NCBI GenBank assembly: GCA_964622915.1 | Contig: CAZUSC010000031.1 | Location: forward strand, 1-9,368 | Length of the DNA: 9,368 nt | From: CAZUSC01 sp964622915 | Lineage (GTDB): Bacteria; Patescibacteriota; Andersenbacteria; UBA10190 | Reading direction: 5' to 3' | Shown: piece by piece, positions 1-5,302 of the stretch | Layout: every line of letters begins with the position of its first letter | Position numbering within the stretch: position 1 is the stretch's first letter | Translations under genes and position numbers: made by a program | The notes under the pieces: model-generated | What the model saw: only the letters and a program-made list of their open reading frames with translations | Told to the model about the DNA's origin: nothing | Database searches by the model: none

Positions 1-192
1 GGGGACATTATTCCGGTCGGCGATTGGTTTGGAATATTTGAATACAAAAAATTAAAGTGGCAAGGATCAATGTCGTGGCTGCTGCGCAGAATTGTTTTCT
101 TGGCCACCATGTACGGCTGGAGTAATCGTCTGCAAGTCAGCTTCGACTGGTTTATCGGTTTCTTCTTGCCCCGTGATACATCTGAACTTTGA
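1..192 (+). CDS. Type II NADH dehydrogenase (NDH-2), C-terminal fragment
   Basis: This open frame enters from the left edge (frame 1) and ends at TGA 190-192, giving 63 residues; the start and the FAD and NADH domains lie outside the window. The visible part has the layout of the NDH-2 C-terminus. A short GDIIPVGDW stretch is followed by an amphipathic tryptophan- and arginine-rich segment (SMSWLLRRIVFLA, residues 23-35). Then comes NRLQVSFDW and a final FFLPRDTSEL, which resembles the family ending of the type 'LRVALDWTLDLFFxRD'. In that family this tail forms the amphipathic helices that hold the enzyme on the cytoplasmic face of the membrane, where it passes electrons from NADH to quinone without pumping protons. 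A structured repeat starts 11 bases after the stop. The assignment rests on a short tail, so another FAD-dependent pyridine nucleotide oxidoreductase of the same superfamily is possible. Confidence 0.62.
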   Translation, partial: GDIIPVGDWFGIFEYKKLKWQGSMSWLLRRIVFLATMYGWSNRLQVSFDWFIGFFLPRDTSEL

Positions 193-203
193 AGTAAGTA
201 CAG

Positions 204-300
204 GCAGCTCGGGAGTGTTTCGAGGCCGTAGCCGCTGGCGGGACTCTATAGTGTAAAAAATTGCATGTAAAAATAGGCCGAGAAACACCTCGCGAGTTGC
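204..300 (+). repeat. Structured inverted repeat, copy 1 (long imperfect hairpin)
   Basis: The left arm (204-227) and right arm (276-300) pair over about 21 positions, with one bulge (C288), three mismatches (212/292, 222/281, 223/280) and one G.U pair (207/297). The conserved inner block at 226-246 reads CCGTAGCCGC(T)GGCGGGACTC. It recurs with one change at 2941-2961 in copy 2. The right arm, AATAGGCCGAGAAACACC and onward, recurs at about 3038 and 6254. The element begins 11 bases after the NDH-2 stop and ends 44 bases before the next start. There is no T-run after the hairpin, so it is not a standard intrinsic terminator. It looks like a member of an intergenic repeat family comparable in position to enterobacterial REP/BIME elements. 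Confidence 0.75.
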
Positions 301-324
301 GTGCAAAAAAATAAATAGTAATAA
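297..324 (+). promoter_or_regulatory. Possible promoter for the DoxX gene
   Basis: TTGCGT (297-302) and TAATAA (319-324) are separated by 16 bases. They sit in an A-rich stretch just upstream of a strong ribosome binding site. The -35-like hexamer overlaps the end of the right arm of repeat copy 1. This is a weak match by eye only. Confidence 0.25.
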
Positions 325-330
325 ACTTTA

Positions 331-338
331 GGAGGTGA
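331..338 (+). promoter_or_regulatory. Strong Shine-Dalgarno for the DoxX gene
   Basis: GGAGGTGA lies 6 bases before the ATG at 345. It is the only near-perfect Shine-Dalgarno in the window; most other genes here have weak or no match. It therefore fixes this start and suggests relatively strong translation. Confidence 0.85.
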
Positions 339-344
339 GTACGT

Positions 345-722
345 ATGACACTTATTGAACCAAATCCAGACCTGGCCATGTTCGTGCTGCGCTTGGCGCT
401 GGGCATATTGTTTTTGGCACACGGACCGGTAAAGCTGCAGAACATTGAAAAATCTGCTAAAGGGCTGGGCCTAAGTAGTGGCCTGACCACAGCCGTGGGT
501 TTATTCGAAACATTAGGGGCCGCCTCTCTGATCTTAGGCGTCTGGACGCAGGTCGGGGCGATTCTATTAATGGTAGTTATGTTGGGTGCCATTTACACCA
601 AGACGCAGAAGTGGGACAAAAAATTCACTGGGGAGAACGGTTGGGAGCTGGACTTTATTATTTTAGCCGCGGCGCTGGCAGTATTGCTTACTGCACCAAC
701 TACCTATAGTCTATGGCCATAA
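345..722 (+). CDS. DoxX family integral membrane protein
   Basis: The protein has 125 residues, the usual size for DoxX, with four hydrophobic helices at about 11-28, 48-65, 67-85 and 103-117. The first helix carries the family signature RLALGILFLAHGPVKL, with R16, H26 and K30. The second helix has the LFETLGAASLILGV pattern that corresponds to the conserved 'ElxGgxxLilGl' of the family. A polar loop (about 86-101) is rich in Lys, Asp and Trp. DoxX proteins are small membrane proteins, some linked to quinone-dependent thiosulfate oxidation (DoxD) or to oxidative-stress membrane complexes; most have no known substrate. The start is secured by GGAGGTGA. The downstream HD gene starts 16 bases after this stop, so the two are probably co-transcribed. 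The NDH-2 tail upstream suggests a membrane redox context, but the 152-base gap with a large hairpin may separate the transcripts. Confidence 0.86.
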   Translation: MTLIEPNPDLAMFVLRLALGILFLAHGPVKLQNIEKSAKGLGLSSGLTTAVGLFETLGAASLILGVWTQVGAILLMVVMLGAIYTKTQKWDKKFTGENGWELDFIILAAALAVLLTAPTTYSLWP

Positions 723-738
723 CAAATAGCACCAACAA

Positions 739-1314
739 ATGACAACTTCCGCAACGCTAACCAAAACTAGGCAGGACGCCTGGCAGGTGCTAAATACTTA
801 TACCAAGAATAAAAACCTGATTAAGCATGCTCTGGCCGTCGAGGCGGCCATGCGGCATTATGCAGCAGTTTTTAAGGAGGATCCCAACTTATGGGGAATG
901 GTGGGCCTACTCCATGATTTTGATTACGAACAATATCCGACACTGGAAGATCATCCTTATAAGGGTCAAGAAATTTTATTACAAGAGGGCTACCCCGAGA
1001 TTATCCGACAGGGGATTATGGCGCATGCACCGCACACCGGCACGCCGCGCAATACGCCTATGGAAAAAGCGATATTCGCCGTGGACGAGCTGGCCGGATT
1101 TATTGTGGCGGTGGCGTTAGTGCGCCCCTCCAAAAAGTTAGCGGAAGTTGAAGTTGCCTCGGTCCGAAAAAAGATGAAGCAGTCAGGATTTGCTGCTGCC
1201 ATTAAAAGACAAGATATCGAGCTAGGCGCCCGGGAGCTGGGCTTCTCCTTAGAAGACCATATTGAACACGTCCTCGATGCTTTACAATCTATCGCCAGCG
1301 ATCTCGGATTATAA
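739..1314 (+). CDS. HD-domain phosphohydrolase (COG2316-like)
   Basis: This 191-residue soluble protein has the HD superfamily metal-binding arrangement. H30 lies in LIKHALAVEAAM, the H59-D60 doublet in GLLHDFDYE, H72 in EDHPYKG, H96 in IMAHAPH, and D116 in FAVDELAGF. The spacing and flanking words (KHALAVEAAMR, LLHDFDYEQYPTLEDHPYKG) match the group of small 'predicted HD superfamily hydrolases' of about 185-200 residues, whose substrate is not established; HD enzymes usually cleave phosphomonoesters or phosphodiesters. The ATG has no clear Shine-Dalgarno and follows the DoxX stop by 16 bases, so translation probably depends on the same transcript. The C-terminal codons overlap the end of tsaC on the other strand by 6 bases. 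Confidence 0.85.
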   Translation: MTTSATLTKTRQDAWQVLNTYTKNKNLIKHALAVEAAMRHYAAVFKEDPNLWGMVGLLHDFDYEQYPTLEDHPYKGQEILLQEGYPEIIRQGIMAHAPHTGTPRNTPMEKAIFAVDELAGFIVAVALVRPSKKLAEVEVASVRKKMKQSGFAAAIKRQDIELGARELGFSLEDHIEHVLDALQSIASDLGL

Positions 1315-1908
1315 TTTTAAAGATCCCGCCCGAACAACCACCGGCTGCTTGCCCTCCAGCCGTACTATTGTACTGACCCGGCCTGCTGGCATATGTCCGC
1401 CATCAAGAATATACCCTAGCGACAAATCATAGGTAGTGTCATCAATTTTTCCAGGAAAGGTTGCTAAAACGCCAGCGGTTGAAAAGCACGGTTCTTGTCC
1501 CGATTTATTGGCACTAGTGGCTGTTAGCGGTCGTAAAGCGGCGTCGGCTAACTCCTGCATTAAAGGATGATCAATGACGCGTAAGCCCACCCGCCCGTCT
1601 TGGGCTAAATGTCGCAGTGGTTCCAGTGGGGTGAGCAATAATGTTAAAGCCTGGCCCTTATACCGCCGCAAAAAACTTTGCTCGCTATCGGTGATATCAA
1701 AATATTTGTCTAGTAATCCGTCAGCCAGAAAGACCGTAAAAGACTTCTCGGCCGGCCGGTTTTTTAAATTTCGCAGCCGCTGCAAAGCATGGCCCTGCAA
1801 GGCATCAGCCGCCAAACCATAACTGGTATTAGTCGGGAAAGCGACCACACGGCCGGCGGCGATAATTCGCGCTGCTTCCCGCACATTTTTACCGGTAGTT
1901 ACGTACAT
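1309..1908 (-). CDS. tsaC: L-threonylcarbamoyladenylate synthase (YrdC/Sua5 family)
   Basis: The enzyme makes threonylcarbamoyl-AMP from threonine, bicarbonate and ATP, the first step of t6A37 modification of tRNAs that read ANN codons. The 199 residues are a single YrdC domain without the Sua5 C-terminal extension. Visible motifs are the early FPTNTSYGLAAD (24-35), the K49-x-R51-P signature, SFTVFL (56-61), VGLRV (107-111), TSANKSG (131-137), and a final STIVRL plus VVRAGSLKL. In most relatives the first motif reads PT[ED]TxYGL; here the acidic residue is Asn27. The gene is monocistronic, divergent from the S11 peptidase and convergent with the HD gene. No Shine-Dalgarno is seen upstream of the ATG. 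A TATACT hexamer on the minus strand (1927-1932) is a possible -10 element. Confidence 0.92.
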   Translation of the reverse strand: MYVTTGKNVREAARIIAAGRVVAFPTNTSYGLAADALQGHALQRLRNLKNRPAEKSFTVFLADGLLDKYFDITDSEQSFLRRYKGQALTLLLTPLEPLRHLAQDGRVGLRVIDHPLMQELADAALRPLTATSANKSGQEPCFSTAGVLATFPGKIDDTTYDLSLGYILDGGHMPAGRVSTIVRLEGKQPVVVRAGSLKL

Positions 1909-1926
1909 AGGTATAACTTGCTATAA

Positions 1927-1934
1927 AGTATAGT
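1927..1934. promoter_or_regulatory. Overlapping -10-like hexamers in a divergent gap
   Basis: The 60-base gap between tsaC (minus) and the S11 peptidase (plus) contains AGTATAGT. It offers TATACT on the minus strand (1927-1932) and TATAGT on the plus strand (1929-1934), so one AT-rich site could serve both directions. On the minus strand a TTGGCA lies 15 bases upstream. No convincing -35 is seen on the plus strand. Confidence 0.3.
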
Positions 1935-1968
1935 ATGAAAGTTTCAATGCCAATAAGGCTAAATTACC

Positions 1969-2868
1969 ATGAGTAAAAGTGCCATTATTCTTGCCAGCTT
2001 CTGTCTGCTGCTAGCGGGCACCACCGGCCTGATCGTCTGGCAGGTTTGGCATTATTCACCGGAGTCCGCCGTGCCTCTGGTGGGGGGCGCCAGTATTGGT
2101 TTAGGCCTGCCCGGCATCAAGCCATCGGACGCTGCCAGGGTATTTACGGCCGAGAGCGCCATTTTGTACGACTTGACCAGCGGCAAAATTCTCTTCGAGC
2201 AAAATGCTTTTGAGCGCCGTCCCATTGCCAGCCTCACCAAGCTAATGACCGCCATGGTAGCACTCGACTACGGCATCCCCTGGGAACAGCCAGCTGACAT
2301 TCAATCAGAAGAATATGTACAGGGCGGCCGCCTGCTGTTACATCCCGGTGAACAGGTCACGATGCGCGATTTGTTTAACGCCTCGCTGCTGGGCTCGGCC
2401 AATAACGCCACTTTAGCTTACGTGCGACAACTCAATATACCTAAAGAGGAGTTTGTGCGAGCCATGAACCGAAAAGCAATCGAGCTGGGATTAGAGCAGA
2501 CCCAGTTCAAAGACATCACCGGTCTCAATCCCGATAATCTATCCACCGCTTACGAGGTGGCGGTGCTGGCCAAGACTGCTTTCACGCAATACCCAGCTAT
2601 CGCCACCGCCACCTCGCAGCAAGAATACAAGTTCGTCGTAGGAGGCAGTGGCCGTGAACATATTATTAGAAACAGTAACAAGGTGGTGTCGGAATGGGGT
2701 GAGCAAGTTAGCGGCAGTAAAACCGGCTATTTATATGAATCAAAATACTGCTTGGTGGTCCAAGGGGCAGGCGAACAGGCTGACCGCATCGCCGTGGTAC
2801 TGGGTAGTCCCAGTGAAGTAGAACACTTTGCGGACATCAAAAAGCTGCTGCATATGGATATACAATAA
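1969..2868 (+). CDS. Serine-type D-Ala-D-Ala carboxypeptidase (peptidase family S11)
   Basis: This penicillin-binding-protein-like enzyme trims the terminal D-alanine from peptidoglycan stem peptides outside the membrane. It is 299 residues long. An N-terminal hydrophobic segment (about 5-26) acts as signal or anchor and is followed by a Gly/Pro-rich linker. The catalytic domain starts near residue 58. All three active-site motifs are intact: S88-L-T-K91 (SxxK), S143-A-N145 (SxN) and K251-T-G253. Family words such as AESAILYDLTSGKILFEQN, LLGSANNAT and FKDITGLNP are present. It ends soon after the KTG domain and lacks the extra C-terminal domain of classical PBP5, so it is the short form. AAGG (1955-1958) is a weak, slightly distant Shine-Dalgarno. 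It stands alone between tsaC and the second structured repeat. Confidence 0.93.
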   Translation: MSKSAIILASFCLLLAGTTGLIVWQVWHYSPESAVPLVGGASIGLGLPGIKPSDAARVFTAESAILYDLTSGKILFEQNAFERRPIASLTKLMTAMVALDYGIPWEQPADIQSEEYVQGGRLLLHPGEQVTMRDLFNASLLGSANNATLAYVRQLNIPKEEFVRAMNRKAIELGLEQTQFKDITGLNPDNLSTAYEVAVLAKTAFTQYPAIATATSQQEYKFVVGGSGREHIIRNSNKVVSEWGEQVSGSKTGYLYESKYCLVVQGAGEQADRIAVVLGSPSEVEHFADIKKLLHMDIQ

Positions 2869-2910
2869 TTTCCAATTACCAATTTCAATTTCTAATGAAA
2901 TTTCTAATTG
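2869..2910 (+). repeat. AT-rich short-repeat tract with a small hairpin
   Basis: Just after the S11 stop, the unit AATTTC occurs twice in tandem (2881-2892) and is followed by GAAATTTC. AATTTC (2887-2892) pairs with GAAATT (2897-2902) around a TAAT loop. This leads directly into repeat copy 2. It is simple-sequence-like intergenic DNA with no reading frame of note. Confidence 0.5.
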
Positions 2911-2918
2911 CCAAAGAG

Positions 2919-3066
2919 ACGACTCCAGGATATTTCTAGGCCGTAGCCGCGGGCGGGACTCCTTAATGCCTGCCCTGCCGTAGCCCTGCCTGCCGGCAGG
3001 CAGGTTTGGCGGAGGAGGGTAAAGAAGTTGCAGGTCAAATAGGCCGAGAAATATCTCTGGAGTTGT
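2919..3066 (+). repeat. Structured inverted repeat, copy 2 (expanded by an insert)
   Basis: The left arm (2919-2942) pairs with the right arm (3042-3066) over about 24 positions, with one bulge (T3056), one mismatch (2938/3046) and one G.T (2921/3064). The arms match copy 1 but differ at several positions where both partners changed, keeping the pairing. The inner block 2941-2961 is nearly identical to 226-246 of copy 1. Between 2961 and 3019 there are about 51 more bases than in copy 1, forming a separate GC-rich element. It lies 50 bases after the S11 stop and 42 bases before the next start, in the same orientation as copy 1. Confidence 0.8.
2985..3004. repeat. Perfect 20-base GC-rich palindrome nested in repeat copy 2
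   Basis: CCTGCCTGCC (2985-2994) is followed directly by its reverse complement GGCAGGCAGG (2995-3004). It lies within the 2962-3018 insert, which also carries other CTGCC/GTAGCC words. I recognise this palindrome type as a dispersed repeat in many Patescibacteria genomes. Its mechanism of spread is not known to me. Confidence 0.8.
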
Positions 3067-3108
3067 TAGCTTTGAATAAACTAACCAATGTGCAATAATT
3101 AATATTAT

Positions 3109-3594
3109 ATGGAAGATCAAGCCGTCCCGCCGCCAGCGCCAGCGTCCGGCGAATATAAGCCAAACATCTATCCCATCATGTATTGGGCCTTGGCCTATGG
3201 CGTGATTGCCGGAGCGATATTGTTTATTGTGTTCTTGTTGTCCCGCTTTATCACCGTCATCTGGTTTCCCGTCTTTTTAGCCGGTGTTATCTGGGGCGGC
3301 TTCCGCAATTATAAAAAACAAAAGAGTGCTTGGTTTGCTTCCCAGGGTGCACCAGCGCCAACCAAGTCTCCCGTCGCCGAGTTTAAAGAAGCAGTCGGGG
3401 ATATTGTTATCGCCTCTCGTGAAATGATGGCCGAACAGTCGCCTGAAGCCCAAGAAGAGTTAGCCGGTGAAGTTGAGCCCGCTGCCGAATTCCCCCAAGA
3501 AAGTGAGCCGGAACCAGACCAGTCCGAAAATCAACCGCCAGCGCCGCCGCAACCTCCGCCACCGCCGGCTCCGCCTGTTTCTCCAGGCACATAA
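3109..3594 (+). CDS. Small two-helix membrane protein with acidic, proline-rich tail (function unknown)
   Basis: I do not recognise a named family. The 161-residue protein has a short Pro/Ala-rich head (about 1-20), two hydrophobic helices (about 25-44 and 47-64), a basic stretch just after them (RNYKKQK, 66-72) and a long hydrophilic tail. The positive-inside rule places the basic stretch and tail in the cytoplasm. The tail is acidic at about 107-140 (many Glu, Pro, Ala) and ends in a polyproline run with five consecutive prolines (149-153), which would normally call for EF-P during translation. The ATG at 3109 has no Shine-Dalgarno, and the upstream DNA is very AT-rich. In-frame ATG 3178 is less likely because it would remove part of the first helix. 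A bidirectional terminator follows the stop directly. Confidence 0.75.
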   Translation: MEDQAVPPPAPASGEYKPNIYPIMYWALAYGVIAGAILFIVFLLSRFITVIWFPVFLAGVIWGGFRNYKKQKSAWFASQGAPAPTKSPVAEFKEAVGDIVIASREMMAEQSPEAQEELAGEVEPAAEFPQESEPEPDQSENQPPAPPQPPPPPAPPVSPGT

Positions 3595-3627
3595 AAACGG
3601 CTCTTGCGACCACCGGAGCCGTTTTTT
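3594..3627. terminator. Bidirectional intrinsic terminator
   Basis: AAAACGGCTC (3594-3603) pairs with GAGCCGTTTT (3616-3625), giving a 10-pair stem with a 12-base loop. On the plus strand the stem runs into a T-run at 3622-3627. On the minus strand the reverse complement ends in TTTTT. It lies between the convergent genes ending at 3594 and 3634 and can serve both. Confidence 0.88.
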
Positions 3628-3633
3628 ACGCGT

Positions 3634-4956
3634 TTATTTTTTAGTCAGATCTGATCGGCCAACTCCGTAATACAGAATATCGGATTTACCAAAAGCGCCT
3701 TGATCCAAAGCATTACGCCCGTCTATAATTAGTTTGACACCAGCCTTCTGTAGGTATTCAGGGGTTAACTGCTCGACTATCGACGTATGGTCGGAAGCCA
3801 AAATAACTACGTCTGCATCAACAAGTGCTTGCTCAAGACTGTCGACGGTGGAAAGGCGGGGCACAAAGGGATCAAAAACCTTGGTTGATATTTTATTGTC
3901 GGCTAAAAGTTGCCGAATGGCAAGGGCGGGGCTTTCGCGAACATCGTCAATATTTTTCTTATAAGTCATGCCCAACAGCGCCACTACCGGTTTTTTGGCC
4001 GGATCCTGATTGACGCGGCGCCAACCATGGTCCATCAACTGCAGAGTATAGGCCGGCATGCTGTCGTTGATCCGGCGGGCCAGCTTTAGGAATTCGTGAT
4101 CAAAGCCGACTTGGCGGGCGCGCTCGATCATGTAGTAGGGATCAACACTGATACAATGACCACCGACACCGTTGCCGGGATAGTGGGCCAGGAAAGCAAA
4201 AGGTTTGGTGGCCGCGCCGGCAATAACGTTCGTAATATTGATATCTAAACGATCGAATGACTTGGCCATTTCGTTGACGAAGGCAATATTAACGTCACGA
4301 AAAGTATTCTCGAAAATTTTTACAGCTTCGGCTTCGGTGACCGACGCCATCGGGCGAACTTCGGAGTCAAGTATGCTGGCATAAAATTCTTGGCCAGCAC
4401 GTGTACCAGCAGCAGTGTAACCACCAATGACACGAGGGATGGTTTCTACCGTCCAGCGGCTATCGCCGGGGTTGATCCGCTCCGGGCAGTGTACGACGTA
4501 GAGGGCGTCTTGCTCGGAGTCAGCGTCCAACACAAGATCTGACCGTCCGTGCAAGAGCGGCAAAACAATTTCGTTCATCACGCCAGGATTGATCGTGGAT
4601 TCAATACTAAGTAGTTGCCCGGCTGTTAGATAGGGCCGAATCGAGGCTAAGGCTGCCTTGAGGGGCTCTAGGTTAGGGTCTTTGTTGGCATGAATCGGCG
4701 TGGGGACAGCCACAATAATTACAGCAGCCTCCTTTACTCTTGCCGGATCAGTGGTGGCACTAATAGGATTAGCGGCGAGTTCCTTTGCCAAAGTATCATC
4801 TTTTAATGGGCACACACCGGCGTTAATTTTGTCGATTTTTTCTTCATCAACGTCAACGCCAATCACTGCCCAGCCTTTTTTTTTGGCCAAAACAGCCACC
4901 GGCAAGCCGACGTAGCCTAGTCCTACAACGGCTAGTACTTTTTTTGTCATGGGCAT
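3634..4956 (-). CDS. wecC: UDP-N-acetyl-D-mannosamine dehydrogenase-type nucleotide-sugar dehydrogenase
   Basis: Enzymes of this family oxidise the C6 hydroxyl of a UDP-sugar twice, with NAD+, to give a uronic acid for surface glycans. The 440 residues show the three-domain UDP-glucose/GDP-mannose dehydrogenase architecture. The N-terminal Rossmann motif is G12-L-G14-Y-V-G17, followed by VAVPTP (82-87) and ESTINPG (119-125). The central helical domain has EAVKIFENTFRDVNIAFVNE with Lys213. The catalytic region is GNGVGGHCISVDPYY with Cys268, and the C-terminal UDP-binding domain carries GMTYKKNIDDVRESPA (329-344). The GNGVGGHC wording and overall length fit the WecC/WbpA group better than UDP-glucose dehydrogenases, but substrate choice cannot be read with certainty. 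A second ATG two codons in (4948-4950) is an equally possible start; neither has a clear Shine-Dalgarno. No epimerase or glycosyltransferase neighbour is in the window. Confidence 0.92.
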   Translation of the reverse strand: MPMTKKVLAVVGLGYVGLPVAVLAKKKGWAVIGVDVDEEKIDKINAGVCPLKDDTLAKELAANPISATTDPARVKEAAVIIVAVPTPIHANKDPNLEPLKAALASIRPYLTAGQLLSIESTINPGVMNEIVLPLLHGRSDLVLDADSEQDALYVVHCPERINPGDSRWTVETIPRVIGGYTAAGTRAGQEFYASILDSEVRPMASVTEAEAVKIFENTFRDVNIAFVNEMAKSFDRLDINITNVIAGAATKPFAFLAHYPGNGVGGHCISVDPYYMIERARQVGFDHEFLKLARRINDSMPAYTLQLMDHGWRRVNQDPAKKPVVALLGMTYKKNIDDVRESPALAIRQLLADNKISTKVFDPFVPRLSTVDSLEQALVDADVVILASDHTSIVEQLTPEYLQKAGVKLIIDGRNALDQGAFGKSDILYYGVGRSDLTKK

Positions 4957-4988
4957 AGGCTAGCACTAAAAGGCCTTTTTTTCAAGAG

Positions 4989-5018
4989 TTGGCGAACACT
5001 TGACGTCTACTGTATAGT
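4989..5018 (+). promoter_or_regulatory. Probable promoter for the glutaredoxin-reductase operon
   Basis: TTGGCG (4989-4994) and TATAGT (5013-5018) are 18 bases apart, about 33 bases before the glutaredoxin start. A nearby TTGACG (5000-5005) has no good -10 partner at 17 bases. The site lies in the 94-base divergent gap with the dehydrogenase gene. Confidence 0.45.
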
Positions 5019-5050
5019 GAAATGGTATTTTATTTTAACCAGGACTTGCG

Positions 5051-5302
5051 ATGACTAAAGTTACCATCTACACCACCCAAACCTGCGGCTACTGTCGAGC
5101 GGCCAAAGAATTTATGACCGAAAATAATGTCGCCTATGCTGAAATTGACGTCGGAGCCGACCGCCAAAAAGCGCGCGATATGATTGAAAAATCGGGCCAG
5201 ATGGGTGTACCGGTTATTGTGGTAAATCGTGACGGGCGAGAAGACGTTATTGTCGGTTTTGATCAAAACCGAATTGCGCAGGTCTTGGGAATCAATGCCT
5301 AG
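5051..5302 (+). CDS. Glutaredoxin / NrdH-like redox protein
   Basis: This 83-residue thioredoxin-fold protein performs dithiol-disulfide exchange in the cytoplasm. The active site is C12-G-Y-C15 after the first strand (KVTIYTTQTCGYC). The cis-proline motif is GVPVIVV (P54), and the end has the VGFDQNRI pattern of small glutaredoxins. Length and layout match single-domain glutaredoxin-like proteins such as NrdH and the clostridial Cp9 type. AGGA (5041-5044) lies 6 bases before the ATG. The last 8 bases overlap the start of the flavoprotein reductase gene. That overlap indicates translational coupling and makes the reductase the obvious electron donor. Whether the downstream target is a ribonucleotide reductase, a peroxiredoxin or general protein disulfides cannot be told from here. 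Confidence 0.87.
   Translation: MTKVTIYTTQTCGYCRAAKEFMTENNVAYAEIDVGADRQKARDMIEKSGQMGVPVIVVNRDGREDVIVGFDQNRIAQVLGINA

Noticed and set aside
204..300. Riboswitch or T-box upstream of the DoxX gene
   Set aside because: The element also occurs after unrelated genes and resembles a dispersed repeat. No known riboswitch core or T-box motif is visible.
67..306. A minus-strand open frame of 79 codons, and one at 2740-3120 with similar peptide words (FLGLF, RLRPRN)
   Set aside because: The similarity comes from the shared structured repeat, which both frames cross. One frame also overlaps the NDH-2 tail and the other the S11 gene. Neither has domain features.
152..592. A minus-strand open frame of 146 codons
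   Set aside because: It is antisense to the DoxX gene and repeat copy 1 and has low-complexity composition. The plus-strand DoxX protein explains the region.
2887..2902. Intrinsic terminator after the S11 gene
   Set aside because: The hairpin is only six A/T-rich pairs and lacks a following T-run, so it is too weak.
4957..4985. AAAGGCCTTT palindrome as a terminator in the divergent gap
   Set aside because: The perfect palindrome has no loop, and both neighbouring genes read away from it, so a terminator makes no sense here.
5229..5294. GTG start giving a longer reductase
   Set aside because: The extra 22 residues lie inside the glutaredoxin gene and precede a complete normal FAD-domain N-terminus.
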